A stretch of DNA of 64,000 nt. It comes from Cycas panzhihuaensis (taxonomy: Eukaryota > Cycadophyta). Shown here in pieces: positions 32,690-43,363 of the stretch (its first letter is position 1; every line of letters starts with the position of its first letter). Both the position numbers and the translations under genes were made by a program. The notes beneath the pieces are model-generated. The model did no database searches. It was not told the origin of the DNA and saw nothing but the letters and a program-made list of their open reading frames with translations. The stretch spans positions 245,465,741 to 245,529,740 of the forward strand of contig CM041465.1 in the NCBI GenBank assembly GCA_023213395.1, written 5' to 3'.

Positions 32690-34180
32690 GATATCTCCTC
32701 CTTGGGAATTCAAATTATGGGCATCCAACAAGAAAAAATTCAATGGATTGCCTACTTTTTGGTTGTTCGAGTCATTCTACGGAAAAAGAATTAAAACATT
32801 CCAACTAACTTGACATCAATTGTTATGAGGGTTGCAATAGGTCATCGACTCAATTGGACCGAATACACTGTAGAGAAAGTTAGGAAGAACCTAAGCATAG
32901 TTCATATGGCTCAAAGTTTAGCCTTTTCCTTCCATTTGGCTTTGATTCATGGACTACTTTTCGAACAACACCTGGTGTAGGAACTTCCAGAGCAAGATCT
33001 TCGAGAGAACTAGCCTTAGCTACTTAAATGGATTGTGGTGTTACGACATGATTCTATCACTCCTAAACAAGTAACTTTGTTTCAGAAGGTGTAGCCTCAT
33101 TGAGATGGTTGTATGGTAGGTGGAAATAGGTGAAGCAAACATTAGCTCGAGAACCAATAGATGTAGAAGACAATACGTGTCTTGAATAGGAGGAGGAACA
33201 AAGGAAACACTACAAGGGCCCCGAATTGGTAAAGCTAAGACCTAAAAGGTAGAGGTGGAAGATAGGACTCCTTGAAGGAAGAGGAGATTATAGTTGCAAA
33301 AAGATAATCTATCGTAGGAGGATTTGGTACAACAAAACCACCAATGCATGTATCTCTAGGAGTTGAACAAGTGCGAACAAGTAAACAGAATGGTGACAAC
33401 AAAGAGTTTGAAGAGATAATCATATGCAAAAAGAAGATAGTTGTGCCTCTCGCACTTCCTAAACCTTGCCCATAGAAGCCTTGTTCGCCTAACGCATTTG
33501 GTTGAAGCGTTCACTCTTAAAGTTGAAGAAGGAAAGGATCTTTTAGAGGATGATTGTGTTCTTGAAGAAGGTATGAATCCTAAGCAGTGTAATCCTATGA
33601 ATATTTCACAATGGAAGTTGTGTTTCACAATGAAGCTATAGGGAAGGCCACATGGTAGTTGGTTTGCAAATTGGTCGTACATGCAATTGATTAAGGATTT
33701 GAATGACCTACAAGAGCAGTTGGAGACAAAAGGAAAAGTTACAAATTTTGAGGAAATTCGTAAAACTCTAGGGCAACTATGTTTCAAAGATTTCAAACAA
33801 GTTGGAGACACTCAAGGAAAATTTTCATCACAAGATTTTTTAGAGGGACTGCATGAAACCATTGAGGGATTGGAAGCTTGGATACTACACGTTAATCAGC
33901 ATCTGGTTGAAATTTGGTCACTATAGTTAGCATTTTCTTAGGCAAGGTTGGATCTGCTTGAAGTAAAAAAGAAGAAGATAGACCTGTAGAAGACAATTGA
34001 GACATTCCATGAGAAAACTAAGCTAATAATGTAAAAGATGGAAGAGAAGTTCAATAAGGATCATGAAAATAAGTTATTGGAGGAACTTTAGATTTCAATC
34101 CCCAAGGACGTCACAAGGCGATATGAAGAAGAACACAATGCATTTTGGGAAACCCATAACTATATTGGGTACATTATTTG
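32690..34180 (+). pseudogene. relic of the gypsy accessory ORF (homologue of 54506-56157)
   Basis: Plus-strand reading near 32690-32990 gives IQIMGIQQEKIQWIAYFLVV, then NIPTNLTSIVMRVAIGHRLN, then FHLALIHGLLFEQHL. These parallel IQIVGIKSPENRFLAHFIFT, FVPTNLRTMINKVAQGRCLN and FYYVTILQGLLIS of the complete element at 46721-56851. Further on, 33441-33926 gives LEEGMNPKQCNPMNISQWK, matching LEEGLDPMECDP..DVTNWR, and a coiled-coil-like tail with LEAWILHVNQHLVE against LGAWILKLDEESE. Both halves occur in the same order, with many stops and frameshifts. It is therefore an older copy of the same extra protein. Function unknown. Confidence 0.72.
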
Positions 34181-34439
34181 AGAAGGGAAAAGGGAGAAAA
34201 AACATTGAATAAGAGAGGCAGGAAGGTTAGCATCCTGACTAGTGGAGTAATTATAAAATTTTAAGGGTTAGAAATAGGAAGTAGGATAATTGTTTTTTTA
34301 AATTTTGTAACTATGAGTTTGAGCGAGGATGCACAATGGAGTTTGGGCAGGCAAGATGCGTACAAGCTAATTATCTAAAGTGGAATTTGGCAAGTTCCTA
34401 GAAGAAGTTGAGAAATTGGAGAAACAAGTTGTGAATAAT

Positions 34440-34905
34440 TTGCTATAGATTGCAATTCATGAATATATTTGATCAAGAATGAATACAGATCATGACCAAT
34501 AAGCACAATTTGGGAACTTTGTACTAATTAGGAAAAAGAAGTAAATTTATGTCTTTTGTATATAATGTGAAAGTAGTTGATCAATTAGTTGGATGGTTAG
34601 TTGATTAGTTGGTAGTTAGAAAGGGATATATAGAAGTAAGGAAGATGTAATTCTTAGGACACTCTTTGGTCATGTGCTATGAAGATTAGGTTGTCTTGTT
34701 TTGTTTGAAGCAACTACATTTTATTGTATCTATGGATCTGTGTTTGGTTGTGAGAGGATCTAATGGAGATTCTTCTCTTAGAACTACATATTGAATATTC
34801 TATGATGTGTTGATTGTTCTTGAGAAACTTTTTGTGCTTCATTTGCTCTAATTATATATGCCCTAGTTGTCTGCCTTTGTGTTAGACGATTAGTGTCACG
34901 AGGCA
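34440..34905 (+). repeat. LTR-like sequence after the accessory-ORF relic
   Basis: Contains tttggttgtgagagga (about 34743-34758), shared with the LTRs of the 46721-56851 element (tctggttgtgagagga), and a promoter-like gggatatatag near 34622. It is placed where the 3' LTR of the relic should be. Ends undefined. Confidence 0.45.
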
Positions 34906-35400
34906 AATGGAGTGCATGAAGAACGTATACTTATCGATGGCCACAAATATGCAGTGTGTATATGTTTATTGCCATGTTTGATATTTTGCTTGATGCTCAT
35001 GTTTGGTAATCGTGATTGACACCATGCAAAGATGAGCATGTGAATCTTGTGAGAAGATTGTGAAGAGAAAGATGGTATGCAGCCGAACCATAGACAAGGG
35101 TTGAGAACTTATATTTCTCTCTAGGGTTTGAATGGTGGGTCTACAAGAGAGTGTGAAGGTACGTCTTGATGAGGACTATAAATGGCCTTCACGATTGATG
35201 GATAAGCATGGTTACTGGGATCTCAAACCCACCTAGTAGAGTTTGCAAACTAGGTTCAAACTTGAACCTGATTTGTGGGTTCACCTAGGCTTGGCCTAAT
35301 GCTTGCCTAGCCAAACCCAACTTAACTAGCCGAAAACCTGGTTGAACTCAATGAACCAACATACAAATCTATACATGACACCACTTAAAAATCAAATAAA
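34906..35400. other. unassigned spacer with two adjacent palindromes
   Basis: No gene. 35241-35250 is gtttgcaaac, a perfect 10-base palindrome. 35252-35269 is an 8-bp stem (aggttcaa/ttgaacct) around two bases. The surrounding sequence is rich in repeated aaccca/ctagg words. Confidence 0.5.
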
Positions 35401-35513
35401 TACTTTAAGAAAATTGCATTCAAAGCAAGCAACGGAAAGAGAAAGGTGTGTAAATAAGATTGCATGTTGAAAAGTCTTCCTGTAGCAATCTTACAACTTC
35501 TTCTATAGGATTT

Positions 35514-35995
35514 ATGAATAGACAACTCCCAAAAATAGATAACAATCCAAAGATATACTAGCAAGAAGGAAAATTGCAGTAATAAATAATGAACACTAAC
35601 CACTAAATAATATCTCAAGTTTAGAAAGTAAATGCACGAAAGATACAATAGAATAAATACAAGTTACCAAGTACTCCTGCAGATTCTTCTAAAATAAACG
35701 GTCCCTCTTTGAGGCAAGGTGCCCTCCACAAATGCTGCTCTAAGGCCAAACTTACAACAGTCCAAGACTCTTGCTCTTGATGATCCTATGAGGCCAATAA
35801 TTACCCTTAAATAGGCAACCAAAAGTTGAAGAACGAAGTCGGCTAGAAAAGTTGTAATGACTGTTTTTAACAGGAATATGAAGTCAGCCAAAAACTCCTT
35901 TAAAAATAGGTACTTAAATATCTTCATGGAAGTTGGTTTCTTCTATTCATCAGGAGATCGTCCAAACAATCTTCCAAAATATTTGGAATGCTACA
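35514..35995 (-). repeat. 3' LTR of gypsy G (shared part)
   Basis: The minus strand starts TGTAGCATTCCAAATATTTTGG at 35995 after a TTTCAAGGGAAGGGACT purine tract. 35514-35995 aligns with 38779-39241. A TATA-like GCCTATTTAAGGG is near 35808-35820. The LTR probably extends left past 35514 to at least 35400. Confidence 0.8.
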
Positions 35996-35999
35996 AGTC

Positions 36000-36450
36000 C
36001 CTTCCCTTGAAAGCATGCTTTGCCCTCAAAGCACAGGTAGGTCTAGATATTTCTGAAGCCATTCTTTTGTTTCCCAAGTGGCATCATTGTTATCCCTTGC
36101 CTCCCATTTAATAAGACATTCCTTGATTTCTCTGGAGTGGAGTCTTTTGGTGTGCACTTGTAGAATTCCTTGTAGCTCTATTATGACTTTTCCTTTGTTG
36201 CCAATATAGGTAAGTCTGACTGAGGCAAAGCACCTTCCTTAAGTTTTTGCTTGAGGCAAGAAACTTGGAATGCATTGTGGATGTGGTTGGTAGGAGGAAG
36301 TTCCAATTAGTATGCTACTTCCCCTATTTTGGCCAGAATTTTGTAGGGCCCAAAGAATTTAGGTTGTAGTTTGTATTAAACCCATTGTTTTATGCTGGCT
36401 TGCTTGTGTGGTTGAAGGCGAAGAAATACCCAATCCCTTGGTGTGAAAGC
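36000..36450 (-). pseudogene. gypsy integrase C-terminus and chromodomain of G
   Basis: The minus strand reads FFGPYKILAKIGEVAY, then LELPPTNHIHNAFQVSCLKQ (about 36240-36340), the usual integrase tail. A chromodomain-like ECLIKWEARDNNDATWETKE and WLQKYLDLPVLRAKHAFKGR follow. The I-K-W ... A-T-W-E pattern is the chromodomain core, which in chromoviruses is thought to steer integration to marked chromatin. Some frame breaks are present. Confidence 0.78.
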
Positions 36451-37300
36451 TTATTATGTTATGTGCAGATCAGTTTGTTGTTTCATTATATTTCTAGCCA
36501 AATTCATATTGTCCTTTAAAACTTCCAGAATGTGTTGCATATGTTGTTGTTGTTTTTGTACAGTATGGACTTTGGATGTTCGAGTCCATTTGAGAAGTGA
36601 TGCTCGTTCAAGACTATACAGGCTTGAAATGGTGTTATCTTGGTGGTGGTATGGTATGTGGTGTTATACCACCATTTAACCAAATGAAGCCATATATGCC
36701 ATTGGTGTTGTTTATTAACAATGAAGTTTCGCAAATATCCTTCTAGACATTTATTGACGGCCTCGGTTTTCCCATTGGTTGGTGGATGATATGTCGTACT
36801 CATGTTTTAGCTTGGTGCCTGCCATTTTGAATAAGTCTTGCCAAAAGTTGTTTGTAAACTTTGGATATCTGTCGCTGACAATTACTTTTGGGAAGCCATG
36901 GAGACGATAAATTTCTTTTATGAATATCTCTGTTATCTGAATAGCCTTCGCAGTTCTCTGTGTTCCCCAAAAATGAGCATATTTTGCCAGACGATCTACA
37001 ACCATGAAAATCGCATCCTTTCCTTTTGATTTATGTAACCCAATGATAAAGTCCATGGATATTTCTTCCATTTTTTGCCCTGATATAGGTAGTGGCTGGA
37101 GTAACCCTAGGATTTTTAGATTTTTGCTTTTGTTTCTTTGGCAGACATCACATTTAGATACGAATTTGTAAATTTCAGCTTTTATTCCTTTCTAAAAAAA
37201 GGTGTCTCGAATTTGCCAATTTGTTTTGTTGATGCCAATGTGTCTTCCAATCGTAGAGCAATGTGCTTCCTCTAAAATTTTTGACTTGATGGCAGATGTT
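36451..37300 (-). pseudogene. gypsy integrase of G
   Basis: Zinc-finger end HIGINKTNWQIRDTF and KCDVCQRNKSKNLKI (37090-37270). The core 36751-37071 is open: ISMDFIIGLHKSKGKDAIFM, VVDRLAKYAHFWGTQRTAKA, YRLHGFPKVIVSDRYPKFTN. 36516-36803 has the continuation TYHPPTNGKTEAVNKCLEGY with the catalytic Glu and LHLVKWWYNTTYHTTTKITP. The catalytic D, D and E are all readable, but a frameshift separates the last from the others. Integrase inserts the cDNA. Confidence 0.88.
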
Positions 37301-37439
37301 GATGGAACTATTATCTTTCCTTTTCTTAAAATTAACTTTCCCTGTAGATTATACTTGGTGGTATTGTTCCCTTTTTCGATCTCTCACAAGGCTCCTTGAT
37401 ATTGAAGGTCATTTTTATAATCGTGAACTAGCTCTTCAA

Positions 37440-38590
37440 TCCATTCGAGTGTAATGATTGTGATGTTCTGCAAGGTGGGTTGACATTCTCTGGAATTTTC
37501 AGTCGGAATCTTGGATAATGCATCGACAACCACGTTCTCCTTTCCCTTTTTATAGAGAATAAAAAATCAAAGGTATGGAGTTTGCTCATTGAGTTTTGCT
37601 ATTCATCGGAGAGTGATGTTTGGTTAAGAAAATATTTCAAACTTTCGTGATCAATTTTGACTATGAACTTGTTACCTAGAAGATACTATTGCCATTGGTG
37701 TATGGCATGCATAATTGTCAACATTTCTTTATCATAAATCAATTTGAGATGTTCTTGATTGTTAAGCTTCTTACTCTCATATGCTAAGGGTCAATCTTCT
37801 TGCAAGAGAACTACCCCTATCCCAATTCTATACGCATTACATTCGATCATAAATGGTTTGGAGAAATTAGGAGTTGCTAATATGGGAGTTGTGGTCATGG
37901 TTGCTTTTAACTCGTGAAAAGCTCCTTCTGCCTCCTGGGTCCACATGAAAGCATCTTTCTTGGTTAGATTGGTCCATGGTCCTGCTATGTGCGCATACCC
38001 CTTAATGAACCTCCGTAGGAACGTCACTACTCCTAGAAATCCATGGACCTCTGTTATGTTTTTGGGCGTTGGCCAGTTGATGCCAGCTTGAATATTCTGG
38101 GATCAATCTTTACTCCTTCTAGAGTGATGATGTGACCCAAGTACGCCAACTCTGTTTGTCCAAACATACATTTGTTCTTGTTGTCGACAAACTTTTGATC
38201 TTGTAGGAGGTGAAGAATAGTGCGTATATGTCCCAAGTATTCTTGCCAAATCTTGTTATAAATCAAAATATCATCAAAGAAGACCATAACAAATTTCCAT
38301 AAGGTTTAAGAACCTGGTTCATCGTGCTCAGGAAGTTGTAGATGCATTGGTTAAACCAAATGGCATGACTCAGAACTCAAATAATCCTTTGTGAGTTTAA
38401 AAGGCTGTCTTGTAAACATCCTCTGCTTTGATTCAGATTTGGCAGTAGCTTGATCGTAAGTCAATTTTTGAAAAATGTTGAGCCCCATGTAATTCATCTA
38501 ATAAATCATGTATTTGAGGGATGAGGTATTTGATTTTGATGATTAACTTATTTAAAGCGTGATAGTCTTATGCAACATCGAGCTTGCAAC
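37440..38590 (-). pseudogene. gypsy reverse transcriptase and RNase H of G
   Basis: RT from the right: [46 protein letters not shown] and VMPFGLTNAS. Then 38054-38287 gives MVFFDDILIYNKIWQEYLGH (catalytic F-x-D-D) and CMFGQTELAYLGHIITLEGV. 37791-38027 gives MTFLRRFIKGYAHIAGPWTN. RNase H follows: [37 protein letters not shown] and ENVVVDALSKIPTENSREC. Active-site residues are visible. Stops and one deletion at the finger domain disable it. Confidence 0.88.
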
Positions 38591-38778
38591 ACAACTGTTG
38601 ACCATCCAGTTACTGCCAGTTTAGCATAGAAAGCAAGGGTTGTAACTTTCTTAATATTGATCAAATTCAGAAATGCCTTGAACAGGCAAATTAGCTGGAA
38701 AAAAAGAAGAAGAGAAAGGCAAAAAAAGGTGGTATGAGAGCTTCGTTTTGATAAGTATGCAAAAACATAGAGCAATAT
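38591..38778. other. junction sequence between G RT and the right LTR
   Basis: The first ~60 bases still give RT-like reading (D-G-x-x-x-C...). 38753-38778 is a 26-base segment that recurs exactly at 40091-40116. The LTR homology begins at 38779, so this is a recombination or insertion edge. Confidence 0.55.
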
Positions 38779-39300
38779 GAATGGACAACTTCCAAAATAG
38801 ATGACAATCCAAAGATATACTAGCAAGAAGGAAAATTGCAAAAATAAATAATGAGCAATAACCATTGAATAATATCTCAAGTTCAGAAAGTGAAATGCAT
38901 GAAAAGATAACCAATAGAATAGATACAAGTTACCAAGTACTCTTGCAAGTGCTGCTGAAATAGGTGCCTTGCACAAATGCTGCCCTAAGGCCGAAATTAC
39001 AGCAGTCCAAGACTCTTGCTCTTAATTATCTTAATGAGGACAATAATCACCCTTAAATAGGCAGCCAAATGCTAACGAAGGAAGTCGGCCTGAAAAGCTA
39101 TAATGATTGTTTTTAACAAGAATATGAAGTCGGCCAAAAACTCCTTTAAAAGTAGGTACCTAAATATCTTCATGGAATTTGGTTTTTTAAGCTCATTAGG
39201 AGATCGCCCAAATAGCCTTCCAAAATATTTAGAATGCTACACTTCGTTTCCCCTTGAAACAATGTGTTGCACCCAAATCCCCACACCTCGATTTTGAAGA
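38779..39300 (-). repeat. second LTR of the G family with pol tail of another copy
   Basis: 38779-39241 aligns with the G 3' LTR. Right of it (39242-39300) the minus strand reads DLGATHCFKGKR before the LTR, equivalent to RAKHAFKGRD before the G LTR. This LTR is thus the 3' LTR of another, mostly missing copy, and not a 5' LTR of G. Confidence 0.7.
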
Positions 39301-42300
39301 GGAACTAGGTTCTTTAAACTCTAGATCCCAAGAACCCCCGAACCCAAGAACGAGGGGGATAAGGCATCTCTTTTGTGGGCAACAAGGCCGTAATGGCAAT
39401 TGGATTTGATGGATTGGATATATTATAGAGGCCATATGGTCAAGATTTTACAAAGGAGGCACCTGTGGGTTGTTGTACTAGATCAAATCCCATATAAGTG
39501 ATAATTGGTTATTCATTGAGGTAGTGAGTTGTGTCCTCCAATCCTCAATTATACCACCTCAATTTGCATGTGGCCAATGCATTTAAGAGAGCCACACAGT
39601 TTGAGAACCTTATTTTGCATGAGATTGATATAGGAGAGGAAACTAGGGAGGATGACAACTGAGTGCAAATCAATTTTGTGTCTAAAAATAAGGCCTTGAC
39701 ACCATTTCAATGTAGGCAGTAGTAGGTGGGCACCACCCAATGAATGAGTGGGGCATTGCAGAGGATAGTAGTGGGCATAGGAGATAGTGGCCACTTATTC
39801 AAGCAATATGTTTGTTAGGAGCAATGTGCATGAGCATGCTTGATGTTGGCTTCTAAAGACCACGGTTGTGACTTTCTCATTCTCACAATTTCACTTGGAA
39901 CACATTACTTTGTATCGGTATGATGAATGAATTACTTGATAATAATCAATAAATGCTTATGCATGTTGGTTGTGTCATGTTAATCGAGATGGGGGGAGTT
40001 TTGTGTATATGGCACACTTGTTGATGGTGTTTTTTGCACCATGCCCAAAGTTATTTAGATGCAATGACCAGGTCTATGAATGTTCGGCTTAAGTATGCAA
40101 AAACATAGAGCAATATATGGGTGAAAACCCTTTGCTTAAATAGGGGCAACTCCCTTGACTATTTATAGTTTTCTATGTGTGTGTGTGTGTGTGTATATAT
40201 GTGTGTGTGAAACTTATGTGCACAATTTGACGAAAAACAATTTTGCATAATGATGTATATAAGATTGCAAAATGAACAGAAAGTGTGACAGGAAATGAAA
40301 GAAAGTTAAAAGAAGATATTTGCAGAAAAGAAAAATGAACGCGAAGTGGATGACAAACCTTGTATGGTTACACACATCAAACTTGTTAATTCCAAGTCAG
40401 AGATTTCACAATGAACAGAAATTATGCATAAACTTTGGAAATTTACCCAGAATTCACAAGATAACAACTAAATGAACTCCATATAAACCCAAAGATAACA
40501 AGGCATTAAGAGTAAGAGATAGAATGAGCAATGATTCTTTTAGGAAAATAAAATTTTCACAGAATTAAATATCCGTGCCCATTCAACACTTCCACCAGAT
40601 AATGGTTAAGTAGGGGAAGAATATAATATGTACATTCTCATTGAAATTACTCAATGCACCAGATAACAGCTAAATGAACTTCAAATGTTTTCAATGAAAA
40701 TTTGAGAGTTCCATAAAAAAAAAGAATGAGCCCATTGGCTAACTCATTCATCTTAGATTTAACCTCTCACAGGAGGTGCAATAATGGTCCTTACAATTAA
40801 GGAGCCCCTAACAAGTTACTCTAAGCTATTGTTGTGCTTCTGCCTATAGGCCAAGATTCTCATGTGGGTTTATTCTGAGATGTTCCAAGCCTGAAAGGAT
40901 AAGAAATAATCAACATTCAGTAAAGATTTTATGGAGTCCTACGTTCTCTGTAAAATTTGATAAGAGAGGATAGAAGAGAAAATGGAAGGAAAAAGATGAT
41001 AAGAGGTGGTAATTGTACTGGTATAGACCAAGTGACAATTAACCCTTCTTTCTTCAAAATTTGCCCTTTATGGTTGTTATTTTGAGTTGTAACTACTTCC
41101 ATCTGGCATGGTGTCTCTTCAATTGCCTGAGCTGTTACAACTATCCAGTTTTGAAGTAAATTGTTTAGCTAAGGTGGTGTTTACCAATACTAAGTCCAGT
41201 TCCTTTAGATTCTTTTATCATACTACTAATAATTTTCAGACTCTTATTTTTTGAGCTTCTCTCTTCTTTTGTTTTTGTGTGAAGCTAAGTTAGCAGTTTC
41301 TTTTCTGGTATATACTTTTCCTTGGTCATGTATCTTCTACAAAGCGATTTAGAAAAAAGACAGTTCCTTCAAATCTCTCAGTCAACACCACTCCATTTTT
41401 AGGATCACATTTGTCCATACTTCATCATTCAAAACCTTTTTCTTACGTATTAGTATATCAAAATTTTACAATCACCATGCATCCTACTAATTATCAATTT
41501 CATCCTTTTGGAAGACCTGTTGTGAAGTGAATTTGATGCCTAAGTACACCATCTATATATAAAACTCTGATATTTCTTGTGAATTACCTGCACATATGCT
41601 ACAAAATTACCTACTGACAAAAGAAATTTTGATAATTTTTTTTGAATTTATAGCTTGTATATTATATCTCTTGTTTGTCCTCGTCAGGAGCTCACCATTT
41701 TCCTTTGCTGAGCAAAAACACTATAAATTGCTTATGCCTAAACTGAATAATGTCTCTCCTCCTTTTGAGTAAATCATCCTAGTGTCAATATCAATTCTTC
41801 CAACGCAAGCCTGCTTACTGTTAGGTTTATAATTTTTTTTCCAGTTACACTTCACACCAGGCTTAGTCTTGACCATGATTTATTCTTCTTTGAAAGCCTG
41901 CTTCTCAGAAACTCAGAAATATTTCAAGAAATTATTTTAGAATTTCAGATTTCCTTCCAATACTTGAAGAAACTTCTCCCAAACTTGGAGTTCTCTTCAC
42001 GTATCGTATTTTGGGCTCCTCTCATTTGCAAAATTTCTGCAAATAATGTGAAAAGAGCTTACAGATTGATATTTCATTGCTTGTTTGCTCACACACTTCT
42101 GCAATAAATGAGTGTCAAGTGTGTCGTGTCCATTGGTTGTTCCGTAATACGCACTCTTGTCAATCAGTTAGGCCTTTATTATTCAGTTTCATATTTGTTG
42201 GGTGTAGAAATATATATAATAAGACTCATATGCCTTTTGTTTCTTTTGTTCTGTTTCACTTAATGTTCAACATGCAAAAGAGAAGTTGCAAAGTGTGAAG

Positions 42301-42529
42301 CCGTATGGTGGGTCCCATTCATCATAACGTCTCAAGTAACCTGAGCACTTGACAACTTTGCACCTCATGGAATCAATAATCACTTTTAATCTCAAACTTG
42401 TAAGTGAATTGGTGGGATGCGAGGAGGGAAATCTTTTTCCTTATGAGGCTTGGGTGACTTTCCTTTTCTATCAGAACTGTTATTACTCTGCATGCTTGCA
42501 CTTCGCAAGCTCATTCGTCACTTGAAATT
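39301..42529. other. no gene recognised; upstream or intron DNA of the RRP12-like gene
   Basis: I find no convincing exon or TE domain. 39780-40300 contains a microsatellite and a 26-base repeat of 38753-38778. If the RRP12-like gene is intact, its earlier exons lie left of the window or are hidden in this stretch. Confidence 0.4.
40175..40210. repeat. (TG)n microsatellite
   Basis: An alternating tg run, interrupted by tatata, of about 36 bases. Confidence 0.95.
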
Positions 42530-42742
42530 TCATGCTCTCAAGTGAAACTGCGGAGAGCAAGAAGCAAGGCGTAAAATTTCCATGGACTCAGTAAATTCTT
42601 CTCCTGGACTCCATGAAGTCTTTTCTGTTTGAAGAGCCAACTTTTGTACTCTGCTTCTTTGCAATTCTCTTGCTGCATTTGATACTGGAACATTTTGTGA
42701 AATACAAAGTAGAAAGAACAGAGTTGCAACTGGCGTTATCAT
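42530..42742 (-). CDS. candidate small secreted peptide ORF, hypothetical
   Basis: A 70-codon minus-strand ORF with a signal-peptide-like start: hydrophobic VATLFFLLCIS at residues 5-15 and a plausible cleavage after SNAA (residues 22-25). The rest is polar with a K/R-rich part (RELQRSRVQKLALQTEK) and no known hormone motif at its C-terminus. A TATA-like ccttaatatata (minus-strand sense TATATATTAAGG) lies about 140 bases upstream at 42883-42895. It would run opposite to the RRP12-like gene. Chance ORFs of this size are common here, so it may not be real. I do not recognise a family. Confidence 0.25.
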   Translation of the reverse strand: MITPVATLFFLLCISQNVPVSNAARELQRSRVQKLALQTEKTSWSPGEEFTESMEILRLASCSPQFHLRA

Positions 42743-42914
42743 AATAAATTCACGAAGAGATAGCTATGGTGGTGGAAATACATTGCGCTGCATAAAGAAT
42801 ATTGGCAAGTGAGTTCTGATTGTAAATGTGATATAACTTTTTACTTTTGCTGGGATCTAGTTACGCAGTTACAAGAAGAACCTTAATATATACTGAGTGT
42901 ACCCATATTGTTTT

Positions 42915-43356
42915 CAAACACCTTTTTTATTTCCTGGATCATTATATAGAGGAATTTGTTTTGGGATTTTTTACATAGTTTCTGCGTTTGTTTTATTGTG
43001 GGGTTTTAAATCTGAAGTTGTTAATATGCTTACTATCATTTCTAAAGCCTGTGATCCGGCCAATTGTCTATTCTCTCTTTTTAATAAATAAAATATTTAT
43101 CATTGTTTATGGATGTTTGTGTCTCTTACTCACGTATAACATCCTTTTTATTTCCTGGATCATTATATAGAGGAATTTGTTTTGGGATTTTATACATAGT
43201 CTCTGTGTTTGTTTTATTGTGGGGTTTTAAATCTGAAGTTGTGAGTATGCTTACTATCATTTCCAAAGCCTGTGATTTGGCCAATTGTCTATTCTTTCTT
43301 TTTAATAAATAAAATATTTATCATTGTTTATGGACATTTGTGTCTCTGACTCATGT
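42915..43356 (+). repeat. tandem duplication, period 221 bp, upstream of exon
   Basis: Two adjacent copies (about 42915-43135 and 43136-43356) share blocks such as ttcctggatcattatatag and ttttattgtggggttttaaa, with a few substitutions. The second copy runs directly into the splice acceptor tattgtag at 43363. Confidence 0.9.
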
Positions 43357-43363
43357 ATTGTAG

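Larger units (their letters stand above)
35400..38590 (-). mobile_element. chromovirus-type gypsy element G, gag/PR deleted
   Basis: On the minus strand, right to left: RT (from about 38590), RNase H, integrase zinc finger and core, chromodomain, PPT and 3' LTR (right edge 35995). Gag, protease and the first part of RT are missing; the RT runs into unrelated bases and then an LTR of the same family at 38779-39241. Stops occur in every domain but the order is intact. Confidence 0.82.

Noticed and set aside
33356-33811. Minus-strand 151-codon ORF
   Set aside because: Overlaps the accessory-ORF relic, whose plus-strand motifs match the second copy; the antisense reading has no counterpart.
38548-38976. 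Minus-strand 142-codon hydrophobic ORF
   Set aside because: Lies across the junction sequence and an LTR; no domain, and the AT-rich LTR explains the hydrophobic translation.
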